Of a stretch of 64,000 bases of DNA, positions 45,325-53,467 are shown piece after piece. Origin of the DNA: an uncultured Bacteroidales bacterium (lineage in GTDB: Bacteria; Bacteroidota; Bacteroidia; Bacteroidales; Muribaculaceae); NCBI GenBank assembly GCA_902800715.1, contig CADCFN010000014.1, forward strand, positions 1 to 64,000, in the 5' to 3' direction. Under the pieces are notes generated by a model that saw nothing but the letters and a program-made list of their open reading frames with translations, was not told the DNA's origin and searched no databases. The number at the start of each line of letters is the position of its first letter. The first letter of the stretch is position 1. The translations under genes were made by a program, and so were the position numbers.

Positions 45325-46557
45325 ATGACCCTCCAACTGACAGCACCGCAACAAGCCAATGGCACCATCAGCCTGCCCACGTCCAAGAGCATCAGCAACC
45401 GGGCGCTGATGATTGCTGCCCTGTGCGGTGGTGAGCCTCAGGTACTGCATCCCGCCTTGTGCGACGACACTGCGGTGATGGTCGATGCCTTGGCGCGGCA
45501 GGAGGGCGACATCAACGTAGGCGCGGCAGGCACCGCCATGCGTTTTCTCACCGCCTATTTCGCCACCCGCGAGGGCATGACAATCACCCTCGACGGCGTG
45601 GAGCGCATGCGCCACCGTCCCATCGGTCCGCTGGTCGATGCCTTGCGGCTGCTGGGCGCCCACATCGAGTATTTAGGTCAAGAGGGTTTCCCTCCGTTGC
45701 AAATTACCGGGACCGCGATGCATGGTGGCGATATCACCATGGCAGGCGACGTGAGTTCACAGTTCATCTCGGCGGTGATGATGATACTGCCAGCCATCGG
45801 TGGCGGCGCAATCCAGCTCAAGGGCAATATCGTTTCGGCGCCTTATATCCACATGACGGCAGCCGTCATGCGCAGCATGGGAGCACAGGTTGATTTCACA
45901 GGTAACACCATTGCCGTAGGCAACGGTTACAAGGGCAACGACATCGTGGTCGAGGCCGACTGGAGCGCTGCAGCGCCATGGTATGCCCTCGCCGCCCTGC
46001 TGCCGCAATCCAGCATCACCCTCCAGGGACTGACCGCCGACAGCATCCAGGGCGACGCCCGCCTGGTGGATCTGGGCAGCCGTTTGGGCATCGCATCACG
46101 TTTCGACGCCCATGGCGTGACGCTCGACACGAGCCGTTTCATCGACTGCTGCTGTTCCAACTTTGCCGATATGGCGGCGACGCCCGACCTCGTTCCCTCA
46201 TGGGCGGTACTGATGTGCCTGCTGGAGCGGTCTTTCCGCATGACGGGCGTGCGCACGCTGCGACTCAAGGAGAGCGACCGCATCGAGGCGCTGCGCCAGG
46301 AATTGCTCAAACTGGGCTATGTCCTGAAAATCGAGGGCGAGGACGCCATCTCATGGTATGGCGAACGCGTAGCGGTAACCACCCAACCACCCGTCATCGA
46401 CACACACGGCGACCACCGCATGGCAATGGCTTTTGCCCCTGCTGCAGTACGTTTCCCTGGCCTTATCATCCGCGATGCCGACGTCATTTCCAAGTCCTAC
46501 CCTGCCTACTGGCGCCACCTCACCCAGTGCGGTTTCATCATCACCCCAATCGACTAA
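45325..46557 (+). CDS. aroA: 3-phosphoshikimate 1-carboxyvinyltransferase (EPSP synthase)
   Basis: 410 residues, shorter than the usual 425-430. Motifs are TSKSISNRALMIAAL at the N-terminus and KESDRIEAL and GDHRMAMAF at the C-terminus. In the first half, AGTAMRFLTAY is the normal N-A-G-T-like loop and the RPIGPLVDAL region is kept. It makes EPSP in the chorismate pathway, two steps from the aroK at 2.6 kb. Confidence 0.93.
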   Translation: MTLQLTAPQQANGTISLPTSKSISNRALMIAALCGGEPQVLHPALCDDTAVMVDALARQEGDINVGAAGTAMRFLTAYFATREGMTITLDGVERMRHRPIGPLVDALRLLGAHIEYLGQEGFPPLQITGTAMHGGDITMAGDVSSQFISAVMMILPAIGGGAIQLKGNIVSAPYIHMTAAVMRSMGAQVDFTGNTIAVGNGYKGNDIVVEADWSAAAPWYALAALLPQSSITLQGLTADSIQGDARLVDLGSRLGIASRFDAHGVTLDTSRFIDCCCSNFADMAATPDLVPSWAVLMCLLERSFRMTGVRTLRLKESDRIEALRQELLKLGYVLKIEGEDAISWYGERVAVTTQPPVIDTHGDHRMAMAFAPAAVRFPGLIIRDADVISKSYPAYWRHLTQCGFIITPID

Positions 46558-46595
46558 CCGCCCACCACAAAACCAAAAAATAGAGCGCCTTTGTA

Positions 46596-46721
46596 CCTCA
46601 CGCTAAGACGCTAATGCACAAAGGTTTTAATATAGAAAACAATAAATACAAAGCGGATGCCATATACAAATCTTAGCGTCTTTGCGTCTTAGCGTGAGGA
46701 CCTAAGGCACAAAGGTTTTAA
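46596..46721. repeat. Composite intergenic repeat
   Basis: CCTCACGCTAAGACGC (46596-46611) is repeated in inverted form at 46684-46699, and GCACAAAGGTTTTAA is repeated directly at 46616-46630 and 46707-46721. A related word (CTTAGCGTGAGG) occurs near 31033. The gap 46558-46810 contains no gene that I recognise. The inverted part could form a long hairpin. Confidence 0.65.
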
Positions 46722-46810
46722 GAAGACAATAAATGTGACGGTGAAATTGTTATTAATAGTAGAGGAGGATACTACTACTGAATATTGGCACAATAAATGC
46801 ATACAGAACG

Positions 46811-48283
46811 ATGATTATGAAAATAAGACTCATTATTATAATGATACTATCCACATTGCTCGCACTCGAGGGAACGGCTCGCACCAACCTCGACCGTATC
46901 GTTGTCATCAGTGACACCCACTTGCTGAGTCCTGAACTCATCACAGCCGGCAATGCCATCAACAGTGCCGATGCCGTGGAGCTCAAGATGATGGCACAAA
47001 GTGATGATATCATGGCTGCCCTCACCGACAGCATCATCAGCATCAAGCCGACTCTGGTACTGCTAACGGGCGACCTCACCCACAATGGTGAACGCGCCAG
47101 CCACGAGCGCATGGCTCAGCACCTGGAGCGCATGGCACAACAGGGCATCCAGGCACTGGTTATCCCCGGTAACCACGATTGCAACAACCCGGGTGCCAAG
47201 CGCTTTGACGGTGACCAGACGCTCCCCACCGCGACGGTCACCCGCGAGGAGTTTGCACAGATTTACCGCAACTACGGCTACGGCAAGGGCAGCCGTCGTG
47301 ACCCTGCATCGTTGAGCTACTGCTGCGAGCCTGTCAAGGGCGTGGTCGTCATCGGCATCGACAGCAATATGGACGAACTCAACCAGCTCACCAGCCGTGG
47401 CGACAGCACCAACACCTACTACAACAGCGGACGCATCAAACCCGAGACGCTGCAGTGGGTCATCGAACAGGCAACCACCGCCAAGCAACAGGGCAAACAG
47501 GTCATCGCCATGATGCATCATCACCTGGTGCCGCACTTCGACAATGAAGAGCGCCTGCTTGCCAACTATATCGTCAACCACCACGACAACGTCGCCCATC
47601 AGCTCATGGAGGCAGGAATCCACGCCATCTTCACTGGGCACCTGCATGTGACCGATGCCGCCACATTATATAATAATGAGGGCACCGACAGCATCGTCGA
47701 GATTGCTACCGGCTCGGCCATCTGCTATCCCTTTGCGCTGCGCACCGCTACCCTCGACAGCGAGCACCACACGCTGGCTATCGACACGCGCTGGCTCACA
47801 GCGACACAGTCCTGCCCCAACCTGCGCGAACTGGGGCGCCAACGCATCATCAGGTCAACACCTGGCGTGGCGTCAATGCTGTCCAGCAAAGCATGGAGCA
47901 AAGTGGGCGGACGTCTGCCCCAGCTCAAAGCGATGCTAGAAGCGGGTGGCGGCAAGGTGAACCTGCCCGAAACGCCCCAACAGGCAACGCAGCTCGCCTT
48001 GCGGCACCTCAAGGAAGTGCTCTCACGCACCTTGCTTGCCGTGGTCGAGGGCAATGAGCAGGACAATGACATTGAGGATATCATCGAACAGGGCAAGCAA
48101 GGCATCCGCGAGATGATTAAGGAAGTAGCCCCCGACCAGGCCGACAACCTGTGGGAATTCTTCCAGGGCAGCGTATATCCGCAATTGGAGCCGCTGGTGC
48201 ACAGCGTCCTCGAGGACCGCAACGCAGTGGGTTCACCGCTCGAGTCACACACCGATGACCTGCACCTGATGCTCAAGCTGTAA
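46811..48283 (+). CDS. Exported metallophosphoesterase
   Basis: 490 residues; start ATG 46811 or 46817. A signal peptide-like N-terminus (IRLIIIMILSTLLAL) precedes the calcineurin-like metal motifs SDTH, GDLTHNGE, GNHDCNNP, MMHHH and TGHLHV. The substrate is unknown. A helical C-terminal region of about 150 residues follows the catalytic domain. A cytosolic paralogue is next (48393). Confidence 0.88.
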   Translation: MIMKIRLIIIMILSTLLALEGTARTNLDRIVVISDTHLLSPELITAGNAINSADAVELKMMAQSDDIMAALTDSIISIKPTLVLLTGDLTHNGERASHERMAQHLERMAQQGIQALVIPGNHDCNNPGAKRFDGDQTLPTATVTREEFAQIYRNYGYGKGSRRDPASLSYCCEPVKGVVVIGIDSNMDELNQLTSRGDSTNTYYNSGRIKPETLQWVIEQATTAKQQGKQVIAMMHHHLVPHFDNEERLLANYIVNHHDNVAHQLMEAGIHAIFTGHLHVTDAATLYNNEGTDSIVEIATGSAICYPFALRTATLDSEHHTLAIDTRWLTATQSCPNLRELGRQRIIRSTPGVASMLSSKAWSKVGGRLPQLKAMLEAGGGKVNLPETPQQATQLALRHLKEVLSRTLLAVVEGNEQDNDIEDIIEQGKQGIREMIKEVAPDQADNLWEFFQGSVYPQLEPLVHSVLEDRNAVGSPLESHTDDLHLMLKL

Positions 48284-48308
48284 AAAAGCGCTATTTTCGA
48301 CAACACAG

Positions 48309-48340
48309 TTGCGTTCCTTCAAGAAAAAACACTATATTTG
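48309..48340 (+). promoter_or_regulatory. Promoter of the second metallophosphoesterase
   Basis: TTG (48309-48311), 21 bases, then TATATTTG (48333-48340) on the plus strand. The promoter sits between the two paralogues, so the second gene can be expressed separately. Confidence 0.55.
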
Positions 48341-48392
48341 TGGTCACTGAATCATCAACCCTTAATGATGATGGTATTGGAGTAAAACCAAC

Positions 48393-49814
48393 ATGGCTGT
48401 AACAATGGAAAACGAGAAAACCGCCAAAATCGCCATTATCAGTGACCTGCACGTGATGGCACCGAAACTGCTCGTGAATGACGGAAAAGCCTTTCAGGAG
48501 TATTTGAACCGTGACCGCAAGATGCTGCAAGACAGCCTTGAAATCCTAAAGACACTTGTCGGTGAAATCCTTGAACTCGGACCGCAACTCGTGCTGGTGA
48601 CGGGCGACCTCACCAAGGACGGTGAACGTGAGAGCCATGAGTTGGTGGCAGAGCAGCTACAACGGCTGGTGGATGCAGGCATTCAAGTGCTGGTTGTGCC
48701 AGGCAACCACGACATCAACAACCCGGATGCGCGGTCCTTTGATGGCGACGACACCACACCGACGCCTACCATCACCCGCAAGGAGTTTGCCGAGTTTTAC
48801 CGCAACATGGGCTATGACGAGCGTTCACGTCGCGACCCCGACACGTTGAGCTATTGCCGCGATGTAACGCCCAACCTCACCATCCTCGCCATCGACGCCT
48901 GCATGGACCGTCTCAACACCTTTGTCAGCCGTGGCGATGCGCGTGACCACTGCAAGACTGGCGGCAGCCTCGAGGCATCGACCCAGCAATGGCTGGTCAA
49001 GCAAGCCAGCAATGCCACTGCTGCCGGCAAGCGCGTCATTGCCATGATGCACCATCACCTGGTGCCACATTTCCACATGGAGGAAGTCCTAGCGGCGCCT
49101 TATATGGTGGACGATGCGTACCAACTGTGTCAACGGCTCATTGAGGCTGGCGTCCATGTCATTTTCACGGGACACCTGCACATCAGCGACATCAGCCAGA
49201 CGAACATGAAAGAAGGGAGCATGGTCGAGATAGCCACTTCGGCAGCAGTGGGCTACCCTTGCCAGTGGCGCATCGCCTCGTGCAACACCATCAGCGGCAA
49301 GCTGCAACTGCGCATCAGCACCCTGAACAGCTTGCCGTCTGACTCAAACTTCGGCGAACGGGCGCGTAAAATGTTCGTTGAATGCATCCCCACCATGACG
49401 CGAGGTGTGCTCACGCGCTATTGGACCGATATTTGCGAAGCCATCGACAAATATAGCGAAAGGCATCCCTTCGTGATGCGCTACGTCAACATTCCCGACA
49501 CGCCCGAAGCCATAGCAGAACTGTTGCTCAAGCACCTGCAGGAGCCTGTTACACAGGTCTACATCGCCTTTGCCGAAGGTAACGAAAACGGCTCTGACAA
49601 CCGACAAATCGTCGAGCGGCTCATCGACGGCGTGAACTGCATCGTCAACGAGACCGTGAGGGGCATCCTCAAGCCACTGGTCAAAGTGGCGATGAGACTG
49701 CGCATCTACAGTACTTTCCGCCTGGTGCTGCGCAGCATCCTCGAGGACCTCAACGAAATCGGCACGGGGCACGAAACCGTAATCAACGATCACACGGCCA
49801 TCATCGACCTGTAA
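48393..49814 (+). CDS. Metallophosphoesterase, paralogue without signal peptide
   Basis: 473 residues. Metal motifs: SDLHV, GDLTKDGE, GNHDINNP, MMHHH and TGHLHI. It shares several exact words with the previous gene, for example SRRDP and MMHHHLVPHF, so the two are clearly paralogues. There is no hydrophobic N-terminus (MAVTMENEKTAKIAI), so it should be cytosolic. Substrate unknown. Confidence 0.87.
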   Translation: MAVTMENEKTAKIAIISDLHVMAPKLLVNDGKAFQEYLNRDRKMLQDSLEILKTLVGEILELGPQLVLVTGDLTKDGERESHELVAEQLQRLVDAGIQVLVVPGNHDINNPDARSFDGDDTTPTPTITRKEFAEFYRNMGYDERSRRDPDTLSYCRDVTPNLTILAIDACMDRLNTFVSRGDARDHCKTGGSLEASTQQWLVKQASNATAAGKRVIAMMHHHLVPHFHMEEVLAAPYMVDDAYQLCQRLIEAGVHVIFTGHLHISDISQTNMKEGSMVEIATSAAVGYPCQWRIASCNTISGKLQLRISTLNSLPSDSNFGERARKMFVECIPTMTRGVLTRYWTDICEAIDKYSERHPFVMRYVNIPDTPEAIAELLLKHLQEPVTQVYIAFAEGNENGSDNRQIVERLIDGVNCIVNETVRGILKPLVKVAMRLRIYSTFRLVLRSILEDLNEIGTGHETVINDHTAIIDL

Positions 49815-49990
49815 ATACCTGAATCTTGACATAATAACCTCATGCAATGTTAATATCTTTGAAATATGTCTATATTATTCAATTAAATCTTTTTTAACGC
49901 GATTCTATTCAAAAAAAGTAAACATTTGTCCAAAATCTCTACTGAAATGAATAGTTTTGGTATCATTTTGCCTAAAATTTTGCAAATTTG

Positions 49991-50022
49991 TTTGGTTTGG
50001 TGCGTTTTCATAATTATTTTTG
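49991..50022 (+). promoter_or_regulatory. Promoter of the LuxR-type gene, TTTG-N20-TATTTTTG
   Basis: TTTG (49991-49994) and TATTTTTG (50015-50022) are spaced by 20 bases, about 40 bases before the ATG. The whole gap 49815-50063 is very AT-rich. Confidence 0.65.
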
Positions 50023-50063
50023 CAACTATGTTAAAATAAGCATCTTATCAAAATCGTGACATT

Positions 50064-50282
50064 ATGAGTGCCCCCAAGATTGAACTGACTTCTAGAGAAA
50101 AGGAAGTACTCGAATTGCTGTCAACAGGGTATAACAGCAAGGAGATTGGAGAGAAAATATTTATCTCATCCAACACTGTGGAGTATCACCGCAAGCAATT
50201 GCTGCGTAAAACCAACTCTCGCAACGTGGCTGAACTTATAGGTAAAGCTTACCGCACAGGTTTGTTAAAAATAAACGATTAA
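50064..50282 (+). CDS. Stand-alone LuxR-type helix-turn-helix regulator
   Basis: 72 residues, almost entirely a GerE/LuxR DNA-binding domain: LTSREKEVLELLSTGYNSKE, then ISSNTVEYHRKQLLRKT. No receiver or sensor domain is attached, so how it senses a signal is unclear. It has its own promoter and terminator, so it is a monocistronic gene. Its targets are unknown. Confidence 0.88.
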   Translation: MSAPKIELTSREKEVLELLSTGYNSKEIGEKIFISSNTVEYHRKQLLRKTNSRNVAELIGKAYRTGLLKIND

Positions 50283-50313
50283 TATCGACTTACCCTACAG
50301 TAAAAAACGAACA

Positions 50314-50343
50314 GGCTATGCCGATTGGCATAGCCCTTTTTTT
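50314..50343 (+). terminator. Terminator of the LuxR-type gene
   Basis: GGCTATGCC (50314-50322), loop GATT, GGCATAGCC (50327-50335), then CTTTTTTT. Confidence 0.85.
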
Positions 50344-50368
50344 ATCCTCCAAGAACAGACAAATAACA

Positions 50369-50399
50369 CGCCCGCGTCAGTATGTGCTGACAGCGGGCG
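50369..50399 (-). terminator. Hairpin after mscL
   Basis: CGCCCGC (50369-50375) pairs with GCGGGCG (50393-50399), with an inner GTCAG/CTGAC stem. The following T tract on the minus strand is weak. It likely ends the mscL transcript. Confidence 0.5.
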
Positions 50400-50431
50400 C
50401 TGTTATTAGGTAAACTGAAAATGATGAAGAA

Positions 50432-50929
50432 TTACTTCTTCTCCTTGAGCAAGTCGCGAATCTCACCGAGCAGTTCTTCCTGGGTGGGACCAGCGGGAGC
50501 CTCGGGCTCTTCCTTCTTGGGCATGAGCTTGTTCATGGCCTTAATCATCAAGAAGATGCAGAATGCGATGATGATGAAGTCGATGACATTCTGGAGGAAC
50601 AGACCGTACTTGAGCACTGCACCAGTGGCCTCGGCAGCAACGCCGGCGTTGGCGGCAACCGTGCTAGCGGCATCGGCTACAGCATCAACGGCACCCTCGG
50701 CACCAACAGCCGAAGCAGCTTCACCAACCATCTCGGACACGGGGGGCAGATGATACTCCAGTCCAGACAGGTCAACGCCACCAGTCAACAGGCCGATTGC
50801 GGGCATCAACACGTCATCAACAAGCGAAGTGACAATCTTGCCGAAGGCACCACCGATGATAACACCGACAGCCATGTCCATTACATTACCCTTCATTGCA
50901 AATTCCTTAAATTCTTTAATGAATCCCAT
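50432..50929 (-). CDS. mscL: Large-conductance mechanosensitive channel
   Basis: 165 residues, longer than the usual 130-145. Helix 1 ([21 protein letters not shown]) and the C-terminal helix region ([20 protein letters not shown]) are typical. The periplasmic loop carries an Ala-rich insertion (about 66-105: [19 protein letters not shown]). The C-terminal bundle with [12 protein letters not shown] is kept. It releases solutes under osmotic downshock. Confidence 0.92.
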   Translation of the reverse strand: MGFIKEFKEFAMKGNVMDMAVGVIIGGAFGKIVTSLVDDVLMPAIGLLTGGVDLSGLEYHLPPVSEMVGEAASAVGAEGAVDAVADAASTVAANAGVAAEATGAVLKYGLFLQNVIDFIIIAFCIFLMIKAMNKLMPKKEEPEAPAGPTQEELLGEIRDLLKEKK

Positions 50930-50994
50930 AATTCTTCAGTTTTTAAAAATTAATATAATCTTTTACTAACTATTAAACATTCTTAATTCCAGCA

Positions 50995-51002
50995 CAAAAA
51001 TA
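50995..51002 (-). promoter_or_regulatory. -7 box TATTTTTG for mscL
   Basis: TATTTTTG on the minus strand, about 65 bases before mscL. No clear -33. The gap 50930-51163 also carries the gap promoter on the other strand. Confidence 0.35.
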
Positions 51003-51044
51003 GCAATTTGCTACATAAAAAAGACGTCATTTCAGATTTTTTCT

Positions 51045-51052
51045 TAATTTTG
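51045..51052 (+). promoter_or_regulatory. -7 box TAATTTTG for gap
   Basis: TAATTTTG on the plus strand, 111 bases before ATG, implying a leader of about 100 bases. No clear -33. Confidence 0.45.
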
Positions 51053-51142
51053 CAGTCGCAAACGCGACTGCTCCCGAGCTAACGTCATTGCAAAGATAGT
51101 AAAAAATTAACATTAAAGTTATATAACTGCATTATTTATTAA

Positions 51143-52201
<1,059 letters not shown>

Positions 52202-52222
52202 TCAACCTCCCACTCAACGACT

Positions 52223-52260
52223 ATCCCCGCGATGCTCACGCACCGTGGGGATTTTTTTTA
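52223..52260 (+). terminator. Terminator of gap
   Basis: ATCCCC (52223-52228) pairs with GGGGAT, followed by about nine T. An additional GC pairing inside strengthens the stem. Confidence 0.75.
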
Positions 52261-52280
52261 TAAAAAAACAATAAAAAAAA

Positions 52281-52313
52281 TTTGGAGTTGTGCCACTTCG
52301 ATGTTTAACTTTG
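52281..52313 (+). promoter_or_regulatory. Promoter of the rubredoxin gene
   Basis: TTTG (52281-52284), 21 bases, TAACTTTG (52306-52313), on the plus strand. Confidence 0.6.
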
Positions 52314-52359
52314 TAACCGATAAACCGATTTTTATTAACCATCAAAACAATTCACGACA

Positions 52360-52473
52360 ATGAAGAAATGGAAATGTGTTGTGTGTGGTTACATCCATGA
52401 GGGTGACACACCTCCCGAGGAATGCCCGCTGTGCGGTGTCGGTCCCGAGGACTTTGAGGAAGTGACCGAGTAA
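52360..52473 (+). CDS. Small rubredoxin, 37 residues
   Basis: ATG at 52360, TAA at 52471. The product begins [20 protein letters not shown] and has both CxxC knuckles (CVVC and CPLC) that bind one iron, so it is a minimal rubredoxin-type domain, shorter than the usual 50-54 residues. It is very similar to the first 27 residues of the rubrerythrin 102 bp downstream. A role as electron donor in oxygen or peroxide reduction is likely from family and context. Confidence 0.85.
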   Translation: MKKWKCVVCGYIHEGDTPPEECPLCGVGPEDFEEVTE

Positions 52474-52575
52474 ATCTGCTCCTTCCCTACCCCCCATTTT
52501 TGTGGGTGATTTCATCAAGAGTAATTATTCATCTGTTTAACTTAATAAAAAAGAAAGAACAACTAACTGACAATT

Positions 52576-53127
52576 ATGGCTAAGAAATGGATCTGCACCG
52601 TGTGCGGTTATGTACACGAGGGCGACACGCCCCCCGAGAAATGTCCGCAGTGTAAACAACCCGCCGAGAAGTTCAAGGAACTCAAGGAGGACGAGGAAGT
52701 AACCTATGCCGCCGAGCACGTTATCGGCGTTGCCAAGGGCGTTGACCCCGAAATCCTCGCTGGACTGAAGGCACACTTCGAGGGCGAATGCTCCGAGGTG
52801 GGCATGTATCTGGCTATGTCACGTCAAGCCGACCGTGAAGGCTATCCCGAGGTAGCCGAGGCCTTCAAGCGCTATGCATTTGAGGAGGCCGAGCATGCCG
52901 CCAAGTTTGCCGAACTGCTGGGTGAGGTCGTTTGGGACACCAAGACCAATCTGGAGAAGCGCATGGCAGCCGAGGCAGGTGCCTGTGAAGACAAATTCCG
53001 CATCGCTAAGCTCGCCAAGGCTCAGAACCTCGACGCCATCCACGACACCGTTCACGAGATGGCACGCGACGAGGCCCGCCACGGCCAAGGCTTCACCGGC
53101 CTGTACAACCGCTTCTTCAAGAAGTAA
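52576..53127 (+). CDS. Rubrerythrin with N-terminal rubredoxin domain (reverse type)
   Basis: 183 residues. The rubredoxin domain is N-terminal (1-36: [20 protein letters not shown]), and the ferritin-like diiron domain follows, with [20 protein letters not shown] and DEARHGQGF supplying Glu and His ligands. The domain order is the reverse of classical rubrerythrin. It would act as NADH-dependent peroxidase in an anaerobe. It follows the 37-residue rubredoxin. Confidence 0.93.
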   Translation: MAKKWICTVCGYVHEGDTPPEKCPQCKQPAEKFKELKEDEEVTYAAEHVIGVAKGVDPEILAGLKAHFEGECSEVGMYLAMSRQADREGYPEVAEAFKRYAFEEAEHAAKFAELLGEVVWDTKTNLEKRMAAEAGACEDKFRIAKLAKAQNLDAIHDTVHEMARDEARHGQGFTGLYNRFFKK

Positions 53128-53150
53128 ATACAGCCGCACATCAACCGACT

Positions 53151-53190
53151 AAACGGTTGCCAAAGGACATCCTTTGACAACCGTTTTTAT
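53151..53190 (+). terminator. Terminator of the rubrerythrin gene
   Basis: AAACGGTTG (53151-53159) pairs with CAACCGTTT (53178-53186); the inner CAAAGG pairs with CCTTTG, one mismatch in between. T run follows. Confidence 0.85.
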
Positions 53191-53281
53191 GATGAGTGCA
53201 CGCCAAAACATCAAAGATGCTTGCAATGCGAATATCTAATTTCAATCAAAAAAGAACAGAGCAAGACTATCATCATCACCA

Positions 53282-53306
53282 CTAAACCCTAAACTCTAAA
53301 CTTGAA
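53282..53306. repeat. CTAAACC heptamer repeat
   Basis: CTAAACC CTAAACT CTAAACT, then TGAAACG, seven-base register, directly before the hairpin at 53304. Confidence 0.55.
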
Positions 53307-53335
53307 ACGCCTGAGCCGCATGGCTCAGGCGTTTC
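53304..53335. terminator. Hairpin, 14-bp stem, after tRNA-Arg
   Basis: GAAACGCCTGAGCC (53304-53317) pairs perfectly with GGCTCAGGCGTTTC (53322-53335), loop of four. It can terminate tRNA transcription (minus strand); a strong T run is missing. Confidence 0.6.
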
Positions 53336-53344
53336 AATAAGTTG

Positions 53345-53416
53345 TACTCCCGCTGGGAATCGAACCCAAATCTAAGGTTTAGGAAACCTCCATTCTATCC
53401 ATTGAACTACAGGAGC
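53345..53416 (-). tRNA. tRNA-Arg (anticodon CCU)
   Basis: 72 bases on the minus strand. Acceptor GCTCCTG pairs with CGGGAGT (two G-U pairs), discriminator A. The D arm, the anticodon arm with loop TTCCTAA, and the T arm TTGGG-TTCGATT-CCCAG all fold. Anticodon CCT reads AGG, arginine. CCA is not encoded. It lies after secDF on the same strand. Confidence 0.93.
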
Positions 53417-53422
53417 AACAAT

Positions 53423-53457
53423 GCATCGGCGGGCATGCTAGCCACGCCTGCCGATGC
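53423..53457 (-). terminator. Hairpin between secDF and tRNA-Arg
   Basis: GCATCGGC (53423-53430) pairs with GCCGATGC (53450-53457), inner GC pairing. There is no T tract; it may be a processing site or weak terminator. Confidence 0.45.
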
Positions 53458-53467
53458 TAGTCATTAA

